Part shown: piece by piece, positions 31,513 through 39,834 of the stretch
Layout of the letters: every line of letters begins with the position of its first letter
How positions within the stretch are numbered: the stretch's first letter is position 1
From: Candidatus Zixiibacteriota bacterium
GTDB lineage: Bacteria > RBG-13-66-14 > B26-G2 > WVWN01
Assembly: GCA_030613505.1 (NCBI GenBank)
Contig: JAUWLW010000001.1
Span: 68,225-132,224, forward strand
DNA: 64,000 nt
Direction of reading: 5' to 3'
The notes under the pieces: model-generated
The model's database searches: none
The model's input: the letters and a program-made list of their open reading frames with translations, nothing else
Told to the model about the DNA's origin: nothing
Position numbers and translations under genes: made by a program

Positions 31513-31868
31513 CGTTCTATCCCCCTGACGCCCATTTTGTAGAGTCGGCCTGCGAGGTCGAAGCTGCTTTCGTCGGAGAGTAGGACGTTTACGCCTTCCT
31601 CTCCCGCCTTGGCGAGCGTATCTTCCGAGGGCTTTCTCCCGTTGGCGATGACTACGCCCGCGAGGTCGTTGAGCGAGCATACGGCGGCGATGTTGGCGTG
31701 GGTCTGGATCGTGATCCAGAGCGCGCCGGCGCCGGCGTTCGCCATCACGTCGGACAACAGGTCCGACACGTAGCTGCCTTTGACGTCACGGTCGAGCGCC
31801 CCGGCTTCGACCGCTACCTCGAGGCCCAGCTTATCGACTATCTTCTTCAGTTCCATGTTTACCTGCAT
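31509..31868 (-). CDS. DRTGG-domain protein
   Basis: 119 aa. The DRTGG fold pattern is visible from VAVEAGALDRDVKGSYVSDL (which contains the family's G-D-L/S-D-V region) to ITIQTHANIAAVCSLNDLAG and a nucleotide-binding-like IVIANGRKPSEDTL. This family is a CBS-associated regulatory domain found with hydrogenase-like genes in anaerobes. It overlaps its neighbours on both sides (38 bp with the hydrogenase-like gene), so translation is coupled. Ligand unknown. Confidence 0.75.
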   Translation of the reverse strand: MQVNMELKKIVDKLGLEVAVEAGALDRDVKGSYVSDLLSDVMANAGAGALWITIQTHANIAAVCSLNDLAGVVIANGRKPSEDTLAKAGEEGVNVLLSDESSFDLAGRLYKMGVRGIER

Positions 31869-33237
31869 TTCCCCTCGTCTTGAGGGTTGGCGGTAATAGT
31901 TCGGCCAGGCTGCTCATCTCCTTGGCCAATCTTTGGAGTTGTTCCCCCAACTTAAAGGTGCAATCGGTGACGTGCGCTTTATTCAAAACGACGTCCTCCG
32001 CGAAGGCTCGGCAGGTGGGTGCGCCGCACGAGCCGCAATCAATACCCGGCAGCGTAGTTATTATCTTCTCAAGCTCCTTCATGCGCGCGATGGTCTCGGC
32101 GATGTCGGTTCCCAGGCCGAGGGTGGGGCGGGGTTGGACCGGCGCCTTGAGGTTGAACTCCCGCCGCTCCACCATCCCCAGGATCTCGTCGTAGGAGAGG
32201 TCCGGCGACCGGCTCTCCGCGATGCCGAATTCCTCGCCTTTGGCTTCCCGCAGGAGGTCGATGCGGTGCTTCGCCACGAAGGGCTCCTGGGTCGTCAAGG
32301 GCCCGCCGACGCATCCCCCGGTACACGCCCGGAGCTCGAGGTAGTCGTAGCCGTGGTGATACTCGTCGCTCTCGATGAGCTCCAGAACCCGGACGACGTT
32401 GTCGATGCCGTCCACCGCCAAGCGACGTCCCTGGCCCAGGAGTCTATTCTCGCCGCCGGCGGCGCCCCACCCTATGCCTAAGCCCGAGGCACGCGCGATG
32501 CCGGGGACTACCTCGATTTTTTCCAGGTTGCTCATTATGCGGTTGTATACGTCGGAGATGGCGAGGGCGCCGTCCAGAAAGTTGTCGCGGGCCGCTACCG
32601 GCTGCTTGACGGCGGTTACTTTAGCCGGGCACGGCGTGATGAAGAAAGTACCTATCTCCTCCGGCGCGACGCCGAGGTGGCGGCTCCGGCTCATTTTGAC
32701 CACGCGGGCGGCGGCGTCCATCGGCGCTTCGATCGGGACTATGTGGCCCACCAGCGACGGAAAGCGAACCTGGATCAGACGGACGACGGCCGGACACAGC
32801 GACGAGATCGTGGGCTTTACGCGGTTTTCGTCCTTGAGGTATTCGCGGAGCGCGAGGGTGATTATTTCGCCCCCCAGCGCCCCCTCGTATACCTCGTCGA
32901 AACCCAAGTGGATCAGGCCTGAGAATACCTTTTCCGGCGGGATGGACGTTTTAAATTGGCCCAGGAACGCGGACGAGGGAATCGCGACGTTGTACCGAAA
33001 GCGCTTTAACTCGTCGAGCGTATCGGTCAGCGCGTACCTGGCGTCGGTAGGGCAAACCCGGATGCACTCGCCGCAGTCGACGCACCGCAGCGGGTTTATC
33101 CGGGCCTTGCCGTAGTGTACCCGTATCGCCTCGGTCGGGCATTCGCGGACGCAGTGGGTGCATCCTATGCACCGGTCCGCGGCCAAAAGTACCGAGTGAT
33201 AGTAACTCCGCGTCTCCGCTCTGCGTTTTTCGGCCAT
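31831..33237 (-). CDS. [FeFe]-hydrogenase-like iron-sulfur sensor protein
   Basis: 468 aa. An N-terminal 2x[4Fe-4S] ferredoxin domain has CIGCTHCVREC (C23, C26, C29, C33) and CVDCGECIRVC (C52, C55, C58, C62). The H-cluster region has SSLCPAVV (Cys148), ITPCPAK (Cys203) and RACTGGCVGG (two Cys). The proton-relay cysteine of true hydrogenases is replaced by Leu147. A C-terminal PF04060-type Fe-S motif reads GIDCGSCGAPTCRAF. This profile fits the sensory group C/D [FeFe]-hydrogenases. It starts the operon behind a TATAAT promoter. Confidence 0.85.
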   Translation of the reverse strand: MAEKRRAETRSYYHSVLLAADRCIGCTHCVRECPTEAIRVHYGKARINPLRCVDCGECIRVCPTDARYALTDTLDELKRFRYNVAIPSSAFLGQFKTSIPPEKVFSGLIHLGFDEVYEGALGGEIITLALREYLKDENRVKPTISSLCPAVVRLIQVRFPSLVGHIVPIEAPMDAAARVVKMSRSRHLGVAPEEIGTFFITPCPAKVTAVKQPVAARDNFLDGALAISDVYNRIMSNLEKIEVVPGIARASGLGIGWGAAGGENRLLGQGRRLAVDGIDNVVRVLELIESDEYHHGYDYLELRACTGGCVGGPLTTQEPFVAKHRIDLLREAKGEEFGIAESRSPDLSYDEILGMVERREFNLKAPVQPRPTLGLGTDIAETIARMKELEKIITTLPGIDCGSCGAPTCRAFAEDVVLNKAHVTDCTFKLGEQLQRLAKEMSSLAELLPPTLKTRGNAGKHGTEEDSR

Positions 33238-33298
33238 ATCGAAGCCTTGGGACGACCCGCCGCCGTTCTCACCGCGATTGTAGAATTAATTTTTTGCG

Positions 33299-33327
33299 AT
33301 TATATTACGGCTCCTCCGCAAGGGCAA
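33299..33327 (-). promoter_or_regulatory. Promoter of hydrogenase-like operon
   Basis: On the minus strand TTGCCC (33327-33322) and TATAAT (33304-33299) are spaced by 17 bp. The ATG of the first gene (33237) lies about 55 nt after the expected start site. The other 135 bp between 33238 and 33372 show nothing more. Confidence 0.65.
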
Positions 33328-33372
33328 GATATTTCTGACGCTCCGAGGATCGAAGGGCGAGCTATTTTTTTA

Positions 33373-34404
33373 CTACTCCCTCTTGTTTGACGGGAGGCCG
33401 AATATTTTTCGCGCGTACGCCCCCATAGCCCAACACCCGACTCGCAGCGGGTGGTCCAGAATAGCCGTCCGGGCGGTACATACCATCCAGCATTGTACCG
33501 GGCACGCCCGGCCGGTCGTCGGCAGAAGCGCCCGACGCGCGCCGCCCTCCCAGATTTCGTCGAAGCTCTCGCGGCCGAGATTGCCCACCTTCTCGGCGCG
33601 CATGTTACACAGGTATACGTCCGCCGCCGGGTCGAGGTAGAAGAACTTGTCGCCGGCGCGGCACGGTATGGGGCGCCGACCGCGTATTACGATGTCCCGC
33701 AGGCCCGCGGCGAAGTAGGCGCGCGCCGCGCCGCCCGGCGTGAACCGGCGGAGGTAATACCGCGTCGCGGCGTCCACGGCGCGCAACGCAGCTTCCCGCC
33801 CCGGGACGGCCCCCTCTCGGGGCTTGAAATAATGCTCGGAGATATGCGTGAGGGCGAGGCTCAGCGGTAAGCGGTATTCCGCGGCCAGCCTGGCCACGCC
33901 GTCGAACTCGTCCGCGTTGGCGGCCGATATGGTGAACGCGAGGTGGAGGTCGGGACCCAACAACGGCGCGAGGCGGCCGACGGTCTCCAGGGCTTTTTTG
34001 AACGAGCCGGGCGCCTGGCGGACGTGGTCGTGCGTGGCCTCGAGGCCGTCGACCGAGACGGCCACGTGTAGGCCGGGGACGTCGCGCCGTAGTTCGCGCA
34101 CGACCTCCTCGGCCCGCTCGGGCAACGCACCGTTGGTGGATATGGTTATTTGGGCGCCGGTCGCGTCGTGGACGGCGCGCACCCACGGCACGAGGTCCGC
34201 CAGCAGAAGCGGCTCGCCGCCGGTGAGGTTGACGAATTTAAGCGACGGCGGCAATTTCCGTAACGTCTCGGCCGTCAACAGCTCGTCGGTCTCGCGGTCG
34301 GCGAGATCGCACGTCAGGCAGCGGAGGTTGCAGCGGTAGGTCAACGCGACCACCGCGTCGACCGGCCCTTTATCGGTCGTCGGCGACATCGGCTTTATTT
34401 TCAC
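33373..34404 (-). CDS. Radical SAM protein with C-terminal SPASM-like cluster
   Basis: 343 aa from GTG 34404, with an alternative ATG at 34389. The radical SAM motif is CNLRCLTC (CX3CX2C) in a TYRCNLRCLTCDLAD context, and NLTGGEPLL is the GGEP SAM-binding motif. Residues about 255-320 hold IPCRAGDKFFYLDPAADVYL and CPVQCWMVC, a SPASM-like auxiliary cluster region. Family members modify peptides or make sugar cofactors. It lies at the end of a glycosyltransferase gene pair (overlap 35 bp), so surface glycan modification is a guess. Confidence 0.85.
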   Translation of the reverse strand: MKIKPMSPTTDKGPVDAVVALTYRCNLRCLTCDLADRETDELLTAETLRKLPPSLKFVNLTGGEPLLLADLVPWVRAVHDATGAQITISTNGALPERAEEVVRELRRDVPGLHVAVSVDGLEATHDHVRQAPGSFKKALETVGRLAPLLGPDLHLAFTISAANADEFDGVARLAAEYRLPLSLALTHISEHYFKPREGAVPGREAALRAVDAATRYYLRRFTPGGAARAYFAAGLRDIVIRGRRPIPCRAGDKFFYLDPAADVYLCNMRAEKVGNLGRESFDEIWEGGARRALLPTTGRACPVQCWMVCTARTAILDHPLRVGCWAMGAYARKIFGLPSNKRE

Positions 34405-35467
34405 CTAATAGCTCGGCAAAAAGCGCGTCGTATTCGTCGAGCATGCGGCCTACGTCGTACCGTCGCGCCACCGCGGCCCGCGCGGCCGCGCCCATCTCCA
34501 GCCTTTTCGCCGGTTCGGCGGCCAACTCGATTATGGCGCGCCCCAGCTCTTCGCTCGAGCCCGGCGCAAAGGTGACGCCGGCGCCCCCCGACAACATCGC
34601 CGGGACGTCGCCGACGGCGGCCGCGACGGCGGCCAAGCCGTGGGCCATAGCCTCGAGCAGCGCCAGCGGCGCCGACTCCCGCCGCGACGGCAGCACGAAA
34701 AGGTCCGCCGCCCGGTAGACGGGCGAGACGTCGTCGAGCTCGCCCAGGAAAGCGAACCGGCCGCCGAGTTTGGCGCGCGCGAACCGTTCCAGGCGGGGCC
34801 GCTCCGGGCCGGCGCCCGCGACCGCCAGGAACGGCCGGCGGCCTTCAGCCGCCGAGGCCAGCGCTTCCAAAAGGACGTCGACGCCTTTTTCGGGCGAAAG
34901 GCGGGAGACGGCCGCGGCCACGACGGCATCCGCCGGAAGGCCGAGGCCCTCGCGGGCAAGGCGACGGTCCGCGGGCGTCGCGGCCGGCGGAACGGCGACG
35001 CCGTTGGCGACGACTCGAGCCGAGCCTACGCCCGCCTCCCGAAGCAGTGCGAGCTGCGATTCCGCGACCGCTACTACCGCGGCGGCGCCCCCCAGCGCCC
35101 GGAGCCAACCGCCGGGAGGTTTGCCCTGAAGGTGGTAGAGGACGACGTACGGCGGCAGCCACCGGCTGAAGGCCGGCAAGAGCCTCAGCACGTTGTTGTG
35201 GTCCAGCGCGACTACCATGTGATAGTCGCGCAGTTCGCCGACGACGCCCAGCCACCGCGCCGGCCGGTTCATAATTTTAACGTCGACGTCGAAGCCGTCG
35301 CCGCGGAGCTCCTTCCCCACGGCCCCCGCGCCGCGCAACAGGAAGAACGAAAACCGGTAACCGCGGTTCCGCAGGCCGCGCGCCAGCGCCGCGAGTTGGC
35401 GCTCCGCGCCGCCCAGCGCCAGCGTCGACGCCAGCGCGGCGACCTTAATCTCTCGCGAGCTCCTCAT
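34370..35467 (-). CDS. Glycosyltransferase, GT4/GT1 fold
   Basis: 365 aa. N-terminal segment KVAALASTLALGGAERQLAAL is typical of GT4 acceptors. The C-domain has VSRLSPEKGVDVLLEALAS (donor-binding start), AADLFVLPSRRESAPLALLE (E-x7-E motif) and MAHGLAAVAAAVGDVP. It is probably a lipopolysaccharide or surface-glycan synthesis enzyme. It overlaps the next glycosyltransferase gene by 23 bp. The donor and acceptor are unknown. Confidence 0.85.
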   Translation of the reverse strand: MRSSREIKVAALASTLALGGAERQLAALARGLRNRGYRFSFFLLRGAGAVGKELRGDGFDVDVKIMNRPARWLGVVGELRDYHMVVALDHNNVLRLLPAFSRWLPPYVVLYHLQGKPPGGWLRALGGAAAVVAVAESQLALLREAGVGSARVVANGVAVPPAATPADRRLAREGLGLPADAVVAAAVSRLSPEKGVDVLLEALASAAEGRRPFLAVAGAGPERPRLERFARAKLGGRFAFLGELDDVSPVYRAADLFVLPSRRESAPLALLEAMAHGLAAVAAAVGDVPAMLSGGAGVTFAPGSSEELGRAIIELAAEPAKRLEMGAAARAAVARRYDVGRMLDEYDALFAELLGENKADVADDR

Positions 35468-36653
35468 AGAGTTCGGCTATCTCGGCGTCGCGCGCCGCGG
35501 GGGACAACTCGCGTTCGGCGAAGCGCCGGCCCCCCGCCGACAGCTCGCGCCACCGCTCGCCGTCGGTGAGAAGTTGCACTACGGCGTCGGCGAAGCTCTC
35601 GGCCTTCTCGGCGACGATAACTTCGGCGCCGTCTCGAGCCGGGATCCCCTCGGCCCCCACCGGCGTCGTAACCACCGGGAGGCCGTACGCGAGCGCGGTC
35701 AAGATTTTTATCTTGATGCCGGAGCCCACCCACAACGGCACGACTGCTACCGAGGCCCGGGTCAACTCGGCGCCCAGGTCGGGCGAGGCGGGCTCGAGCG
35801 TTATCGACGGGTCCCGCGCCGCAAGGCGCCGCAGGCCGCGCGGCGGCGGCTCGCCGCGAACGGTGAACGTCGCGTCCGGGACGGCTTCCTTCACGCGGGG
35901 GTAAATGTCCTTCAGGAAAACCTCCAGCCCCTGTCGGTTCGCGGGCCGCCTCGTCCCGCCGAAGTATATCAACGCGGCGTTACCTTGACCCTTGCACAAC
36001 TCGTCCGCCGGCGGGAGGTCGACCACCGGGAAGACGACGCGCGGCGGCCTTCGCGCGTACGGCGCGACGAGCTCGGCGTCGGCCGGGCTCAAGCAGAGAA
36101 CGTCGTCGAACTTGCGGCACGCGGCCTGCTCGTACCCCCGCCGCCGGAGATATCGTAAAAAGAGCGGAAATTTTTTCAGCGGGTTCCTGACGGTCGCGAG
36201 CAGGCGGCGGTTGGCGTTGAACTCGGCGTCGTGTTTGAGCAGGACCTTCCTAACGCCTCGAGCCGCGCCCGCCGTCGGGTAGAGGAACCAGTATTCGCAC
36301 TGCAGGAGGTCCGCGCCGGCGGCGGCCTCTCTGACGGCGCGGCGGAAAGCCGGCGGGTTGTAATACCACAGGTCGCGCGGAGACGCGCTGAGCCAGGAGG
36401 CGCCGGCGTAAATCAATTTATAGAAGGCTCGAGCGAACAAGCTCTTCTTGTTGGGCATCATTACCGGGACCAGGCGAACGCCGACGCGCTCGAAAGCGGC
36501 GGCATACGCGCGCTGTTTTTCGGATACGACGAGCGAGACGAGCGTCACGTCGTGGCGCGACGCCAACGCGCGCAGCAAGTTGAACGTCACGACGTCGGTG
36601 CCGGTGACGGCGGGATACGGCAAACGATGTTTAGCTACGACCAGGCGCGCCAT
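35445..36653 (-). CDS. Glycosyltransferase, GT4/GT1 fold
   Basis: 402 aa. The start RLVVAKHRLPYPAVTGTDVV fits the GT-B N-domain, with the G-rich loop. LIYFGGTRRPANRQGLEVFL opens the donor domain and AVVPLWVGSGIKIKILTALA with GLPVVTTPVGAEGI carries the nucleotide-sugar-binding segment. It resembles exopolysaccharide/LPS glycosyltransferases. Its start codon lies 6 bp downstream of the neighbouring TPR-like gene's end. Product unknown. Confidence 0.85.
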   Translation of the reverse strand: MARLVVAKHRLPYPAVTGTDVVTFNLLRALASRHDVTLVSLVVSEKQRAYAAAFERVGVRLVPVMMPNKKSLFARAFYKLIYAGASWLSASPRDLWYYNPPAFRRAVREAAAGADLLQCEYWFLYPTAGAARGVRKVLLKHDAEFNANRRLLATVRNPLKKFPLFLRYLRRRGYEQAACRKFDDVLCLSPADAELVAPYARRPPRVVFPVVDLPPADELCKGQGNAALIYFGGTRRPANRQGLEVFLKDIYPRVKEAVPDATFTVRGEPPPRGLRRLAARDPSITLEPASPDLGAELTRASVAVVPLWVGSGIKIKILTALAYGLPVVTTPVGAEGIPARDGAEVIVAEKAESFADAVVQLLTDGERWRELSAGGRRFAERELSPAARDAEIAELYEELARD

Positions 36654-36659
36654 TAAGCG

Positions 36660-37244
36660 TCATCCCGTAAAGAGCTCGAGAAACGCCGCGGCCTCTTTGC
36701 CGTAAGGACCTACGGGGTCGGCGGCGAAGGCCTCGGCCCAGAGCCTGAGGGCCGTCTCGAGGTCCCCCTCGTTCTTCGCCATAAGGCCGAGGATTAGTTT
36801 ACAACGGGACTTTTGGTCCGGCAAGGAGGGATCGTCGCGGCAAAGCTCACACGCGAGGCGGATGTCCTCGCGCGCGCTCGCGACGCTCCACAATACGAAG
36901 TCCGTCTCGAAGGCCGAGGCTCCTCGCCAAACGTGCGGTAAGGGGTCGCCGCGGTGGCCCTTTACGTACGCATTGAGGGCGGCAAAGCCCTTTTCCATCT
37001 CGAGGAATCTAAGGCCGGAGAACGCTATCCGGTGGCTCTTGAGGACGCGGAGGCGGCCCAGCGCGGCCCCGGCCAACGGCGCACCCGGCGCGGCGGAAAC
37101 GAGCGCGAACGCCTCGTCCGCCGTCATCTCCCCCGCCTCCGCCAGCGCCACGATTGCCGCGACTTCGGCGTACGTCGACGGCGGCTCGGCCGCCGAAGCA
37201 ACGAGCGGGAGCGCCAACGACGCGATTGTGAATACCGTACGCAT
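36660..37244 (-). CDS. Exported helical-repeat protein
   Basis: 194 aa. Signal peptide RTVFTIASLALPLVASA, then alpha-helical repeats without the full TPR signature, e.g. AGEMTADEAFALVSAAPGAP and EGDLETALRLWAEAFAADPV, the latter TPR-like. Cysteines at ACELC and SRCKL could form a bond in the periplasm. It starts directly at the stop of the Omp85-like gene. No known function. Confidence 0.6.
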   Translation of the reverse strand: MRTVFTIASLALPLVASAAEPPSTYAEVAAIVALAEAGEMTADEAFALVSAAPGAPLAGAALGRLRVLKSHRIAFSGLRFLEMEKGFAALNAYVKGHRGDPLPHVWRGASAFETDFVLWSVASAREDIRLACELCRDDPSLPDQKSRCKLILGLMAKNEGDLETALRLWAEAFAADPVGPYGKEAAAFLELFTG

Positions 37245-38570
37245 TTAGAAGGCCCGACGCGCCGTCGCGTAGAACGCGGGTTTATCGTAAAGGTTGAGCT
37301 CCGCCCGCCAGTCGAAGAAAAACGGCTTGCGCATGTGGACGCGTATCCCCGGGCCGAAGGCGTAGGAGAAATCCCCGAACGCGAAATCGACCGGGTCCCA
37401 GGCGCGGCCGACGTCGACGAACGCCACGCCCTCGAACCACGCGTCGAATATGGGCGAGCGGAAGAGCCGCCGGCGGATCTCGGCCGTGAAGAGCAAAGCC
37501 CGCGTCCCGATAGCGCGATTCGACTCCGGGTTGCGTAGGCCGTCGGAGCCCCGAATAGAGATGCGGCGGATGTACGGCGTCGTATCAGACATCGCCCCCG
37601 CCTTGACGCGCGCCGCCAATACGAACTCACGCCACGGCGATACGTACCCTCGCACGTCGCTCTCCGCGCCCGCATAGTCGTAGTCGCCGACGGCGGGCGA
37701 CGATAATTCGCCTACGATTTTGGCGTAGACCCCCTCAGTCGGGTAGACGTCGTCGTCGCGGCCGTCCCACTCGGCGTAAGGGCGCGCCGCAAAGAGGTCG
37801 GCCGCCGACATAACGCCGAACCTTCGCCACGGGTCCTCCTTGAACCGACCGTCGTAATAATTTATATACTCTCCCAGGAAAGCCGAGCCCACCTGAAACC
37901 GTTGCTTGATTACGTAACCCAACAGACCCTCGACCCCGGCCGCCTCGTGGGAAAACCACTCGCCGGTATACCCGACGTCGCTCTCGATCTGGGTCTCACG
38001 GCCGCTCTCGTAAAAACCCGCGGCGCCCACGGCGAACCGCGAGCCGAAGACCCAGGGTTGTTCGTAAAACAAGCGCTGCCGATCGAAGCCGAACTCAACT
38101 CCCAACGTAACGGCCACGCCGCCGACGTTCTCTTTGCTCAGCCGCACCTGCCAGGTGGAGGCCGAGAGGTGCCAGTCCGAACCCTCCGCGACGTCGAGCA
38201 TGATCACCGCCTCGCCCGGGTTGCTCCGGGGCAAGTCGAAGACGTTCACGCGCTCGAAATACTGAGTCTTGAGTAGATTGCGCTTCGTCCTTTTTATTTT
38301 GCGGGCCAGCTCGGCCTGGGTTAGCTCGTCCCCCACCTCGAATTCGCAATAGTGAAGCAAAACTCCCCGCGCGGTCTTTTGGTTGCCGTACGTCCGGATT
38401 TCTTTGATAACTACTCGCCCTTCGCCGGCGGCGGCCATCGCGTACGATGGGTTCGTAGCCGAGAGCAGGGCCGCGGCGCACAACGCCGCGGAAAAGCCGC
38501 GCCCGGGCGCCGCGCTTCTCGCAAAACGGCCACGGCGCGGGCCGTGGCGGGGGCGGGGGCGGGAGCGCAC
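37245..38570 (-). CDS. Omp85/BamA-like outer-membrane barrel with POTRA domain
   Basis: 441 aa from GTG 38570. A long basic N-terminus precedes the signal peptide (SAALCAAALLSATNPSYAMA). One POTRA domain is visible: VVIKEIRTYGNQKTARGVLL, then AELARKIKRTKRNLLKTQYF, then VIMLDVAEG. The rest is an amphipathic beta barrel whose features include GVYAKIVGELSSPAVG and the conserved end AFYATARRAF (aromatic C-terminus). With a single POTRA it resembles TamA/Omp85 accessory barrels rather than BamA itself. The M16 peptidase gene's stop is 1 bp upstream. Confidence 0.8.
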   Translation of the reverse strand: MRSRPRPRHGPRRGRFARSAAPGRGFSAALCAAALLSATNPSYAMAAAGEGRVVIKEIRTYGNQKTARGVLLHYCEFEVGDELTQAELARKIKRTKRNLLKTQYFERVNVFDLPRSNPGEAVIMLDVAEGSDWHLSASTWQVRLSKENVGGVAVTLGVEFGFDRQRLFYEQPWVFGSRFAVGAAGFYESGRETQIESDVGYTGEWFSHEAAGVEGLLGYVIKQRFQVGSAFLGEYINYYDGRFKEDPWRRFGVMSAADLFAARPYAEWDGRDDDVYPTEGVYAKIVGELSSPAVGDYDYAGAESDVRGYVSPWREFVLAARVKAGAMSDTTPYIRRISIRGSDGLRNPESNRAIGTRALLFTAEIRRRLFRSPIFDAWFEGVAFVDVGRAWDPVDFAFGDFSYAFGPGIRVHMRKPFFFDWRAELNLYDKPAFYATARRAF

Positions 38571-38571
38571 G

Positions 38572-39834
38572 TTACAGGTTCACGACGTCTTCCGCGTTAG
38601 GTCCGATGGCTACTATCGCGGGTTTACGGGTAAAGAGTTCGCCGGCCAGGCGGAGGACGTCGTCGACGGTGACGGCGTCCACGCCGGCCAACGTCTCCTC
38701 CAGCGAGACGTGCCTTCCCATGTAAACCTCGTGGCGGACGTTGCGGCCCATACGCGCGGCCGTAGACTCCAGCGACAGCATCAACGTACCCTTCAGGTAC
38801 TCGCGAGTCCGGCTCAACTCTTCGGCGTCTATGCCGCACGTCGCCAACTCGTCGTATTGCTTTAATATAATATCACGCGTCTCGACGGCCGCGGCGGGAT
38901 TTGTCCCGGCGTAAGCGACCAGCGCGCCCGTCTCGTGGAAGCCCCGGCTGTACGCGTACACCGAGTACGCCAGGCCGCGCTCCTCGCGCACTTTCTGAAA
39001 CAACCGGCTCGAGGCGTTCCCGCCGAAGACGGCGGTCAGCGTCGCCAACGCGTACCGATCGGGGTGGCCGTACGGGAGCCCGGGGACGCCCAGGCAGAAG
39101 TGGGTCTGTTCGGTATCCTTGACGTAGGCGGCTGGAGGCGCCGGCGGGAAGCTCGGTGCGCGGTCGGCGGGTCGGCGCGACCCCGGCACGGCGCCGAAGT
39201 ACTTCTCTACCTCGGCGATGAATTCTTCCGGCTCGACGAAGCCCGCGGCCGCCACCACGATGCGGTCGGCGGTGAACGTCTCGTCCCGATACGCCACCCC
39301 GTCTTCCCGGTCGACGGCCGCCAGCGTATCGAAGGAGCCGAGGATGGGCATGCCGATGGCTTGCCCGGGCAGAACGAGCCCTATGATGAGGTCGTGGATC
39401 TTCTCGTCCGGCGAGTCCTCGTACAACCGAATCTCTTCGGCTACGACGTTCTTTTCCTTGGCGAATTCTTCCGGCGGGAAGGTCGAGTTAAGCAAGATGT
39501 CGGACAGAAGGTCGAGCGCGAGCGGCAGGTGTTCGTACAGGACGTGGGCGAAGAAGGAGATGTTCTCCTTTTCGGTGAAGGCGTCGAGCGCGCCGCCCAC
39601 GCCGTCGATTTCGGCGGCGATCTGGGCCGCGGTTCGCCGCGTCGTGCCCTTGAAGAACATGTGTTCGATGAGGTGGGAGATGCCGTTGAGGCCCGGAGGC
39701 TCGTCCGCGACGCCGGCGCGGCACCAAACGCCGGCGGCGACGGAGCGAACCGTCGGGATTCGTTCGCAGATTACGCGTAGGCCGTTAGCGGCCGTCTTTT
39801 TTGTGACCGCGGTCGCCGGAGGGGCGTCGGTCAT
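38572..39834 (-). CDS. M16-family zinc peptidase (pitrilysin / MPP-like)
   Basis: 420 aa. The inverted zinc motif HLIEHMFFKGTTRR (H-x2-E-H, about residues 52-65) and the distal Glu region (NVVAEEIRLYEDSPDE) mark an active M16B peptidase. The C-terminal half is the structurally similar inactive domain. The family degrades small unfolded peptides, including signal-type sequences. Its start overlaps the end of pnp by 50 bp, a pairing often seen between these genes. Confidence 0.9.
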   Translation of the reverse strand: MTDAPPATAVTKKTAANGLRVICERIPTVRSVAAGVWCRAGVADEPPGLNGISHLIEHMFFKGTTRRTAAQIAAEIDGVGGALDAFTEKENISFFAHVLYEHLPLALDLLSDILLNSTFPPEEFAKEKNVVAEEIRLYEDSPDEKIHDLIIGLVLPGQAIGMPILGSFDTLAAVDREDGVAYRDETFTADRIVVAAAGFVEPEEFIAEVEKYFGAVPGSRRPADRAPSFPPAPPAAYVKDTEQTHFCLGVPGLPYGHPDRYALATLTAVFGGNASSRLFQKVREERGLAYSVYAYSRGFHETGALVAYAGTNPAAAVETRDIILKQYDELATCGIDAEELSRTREYLKGTLMLSLESTAARMGRNVRHEVYMGRHVSLEETLAGVDAVTVDDVLRLAGELFTRKPAIVAIGPNAEDVVNL

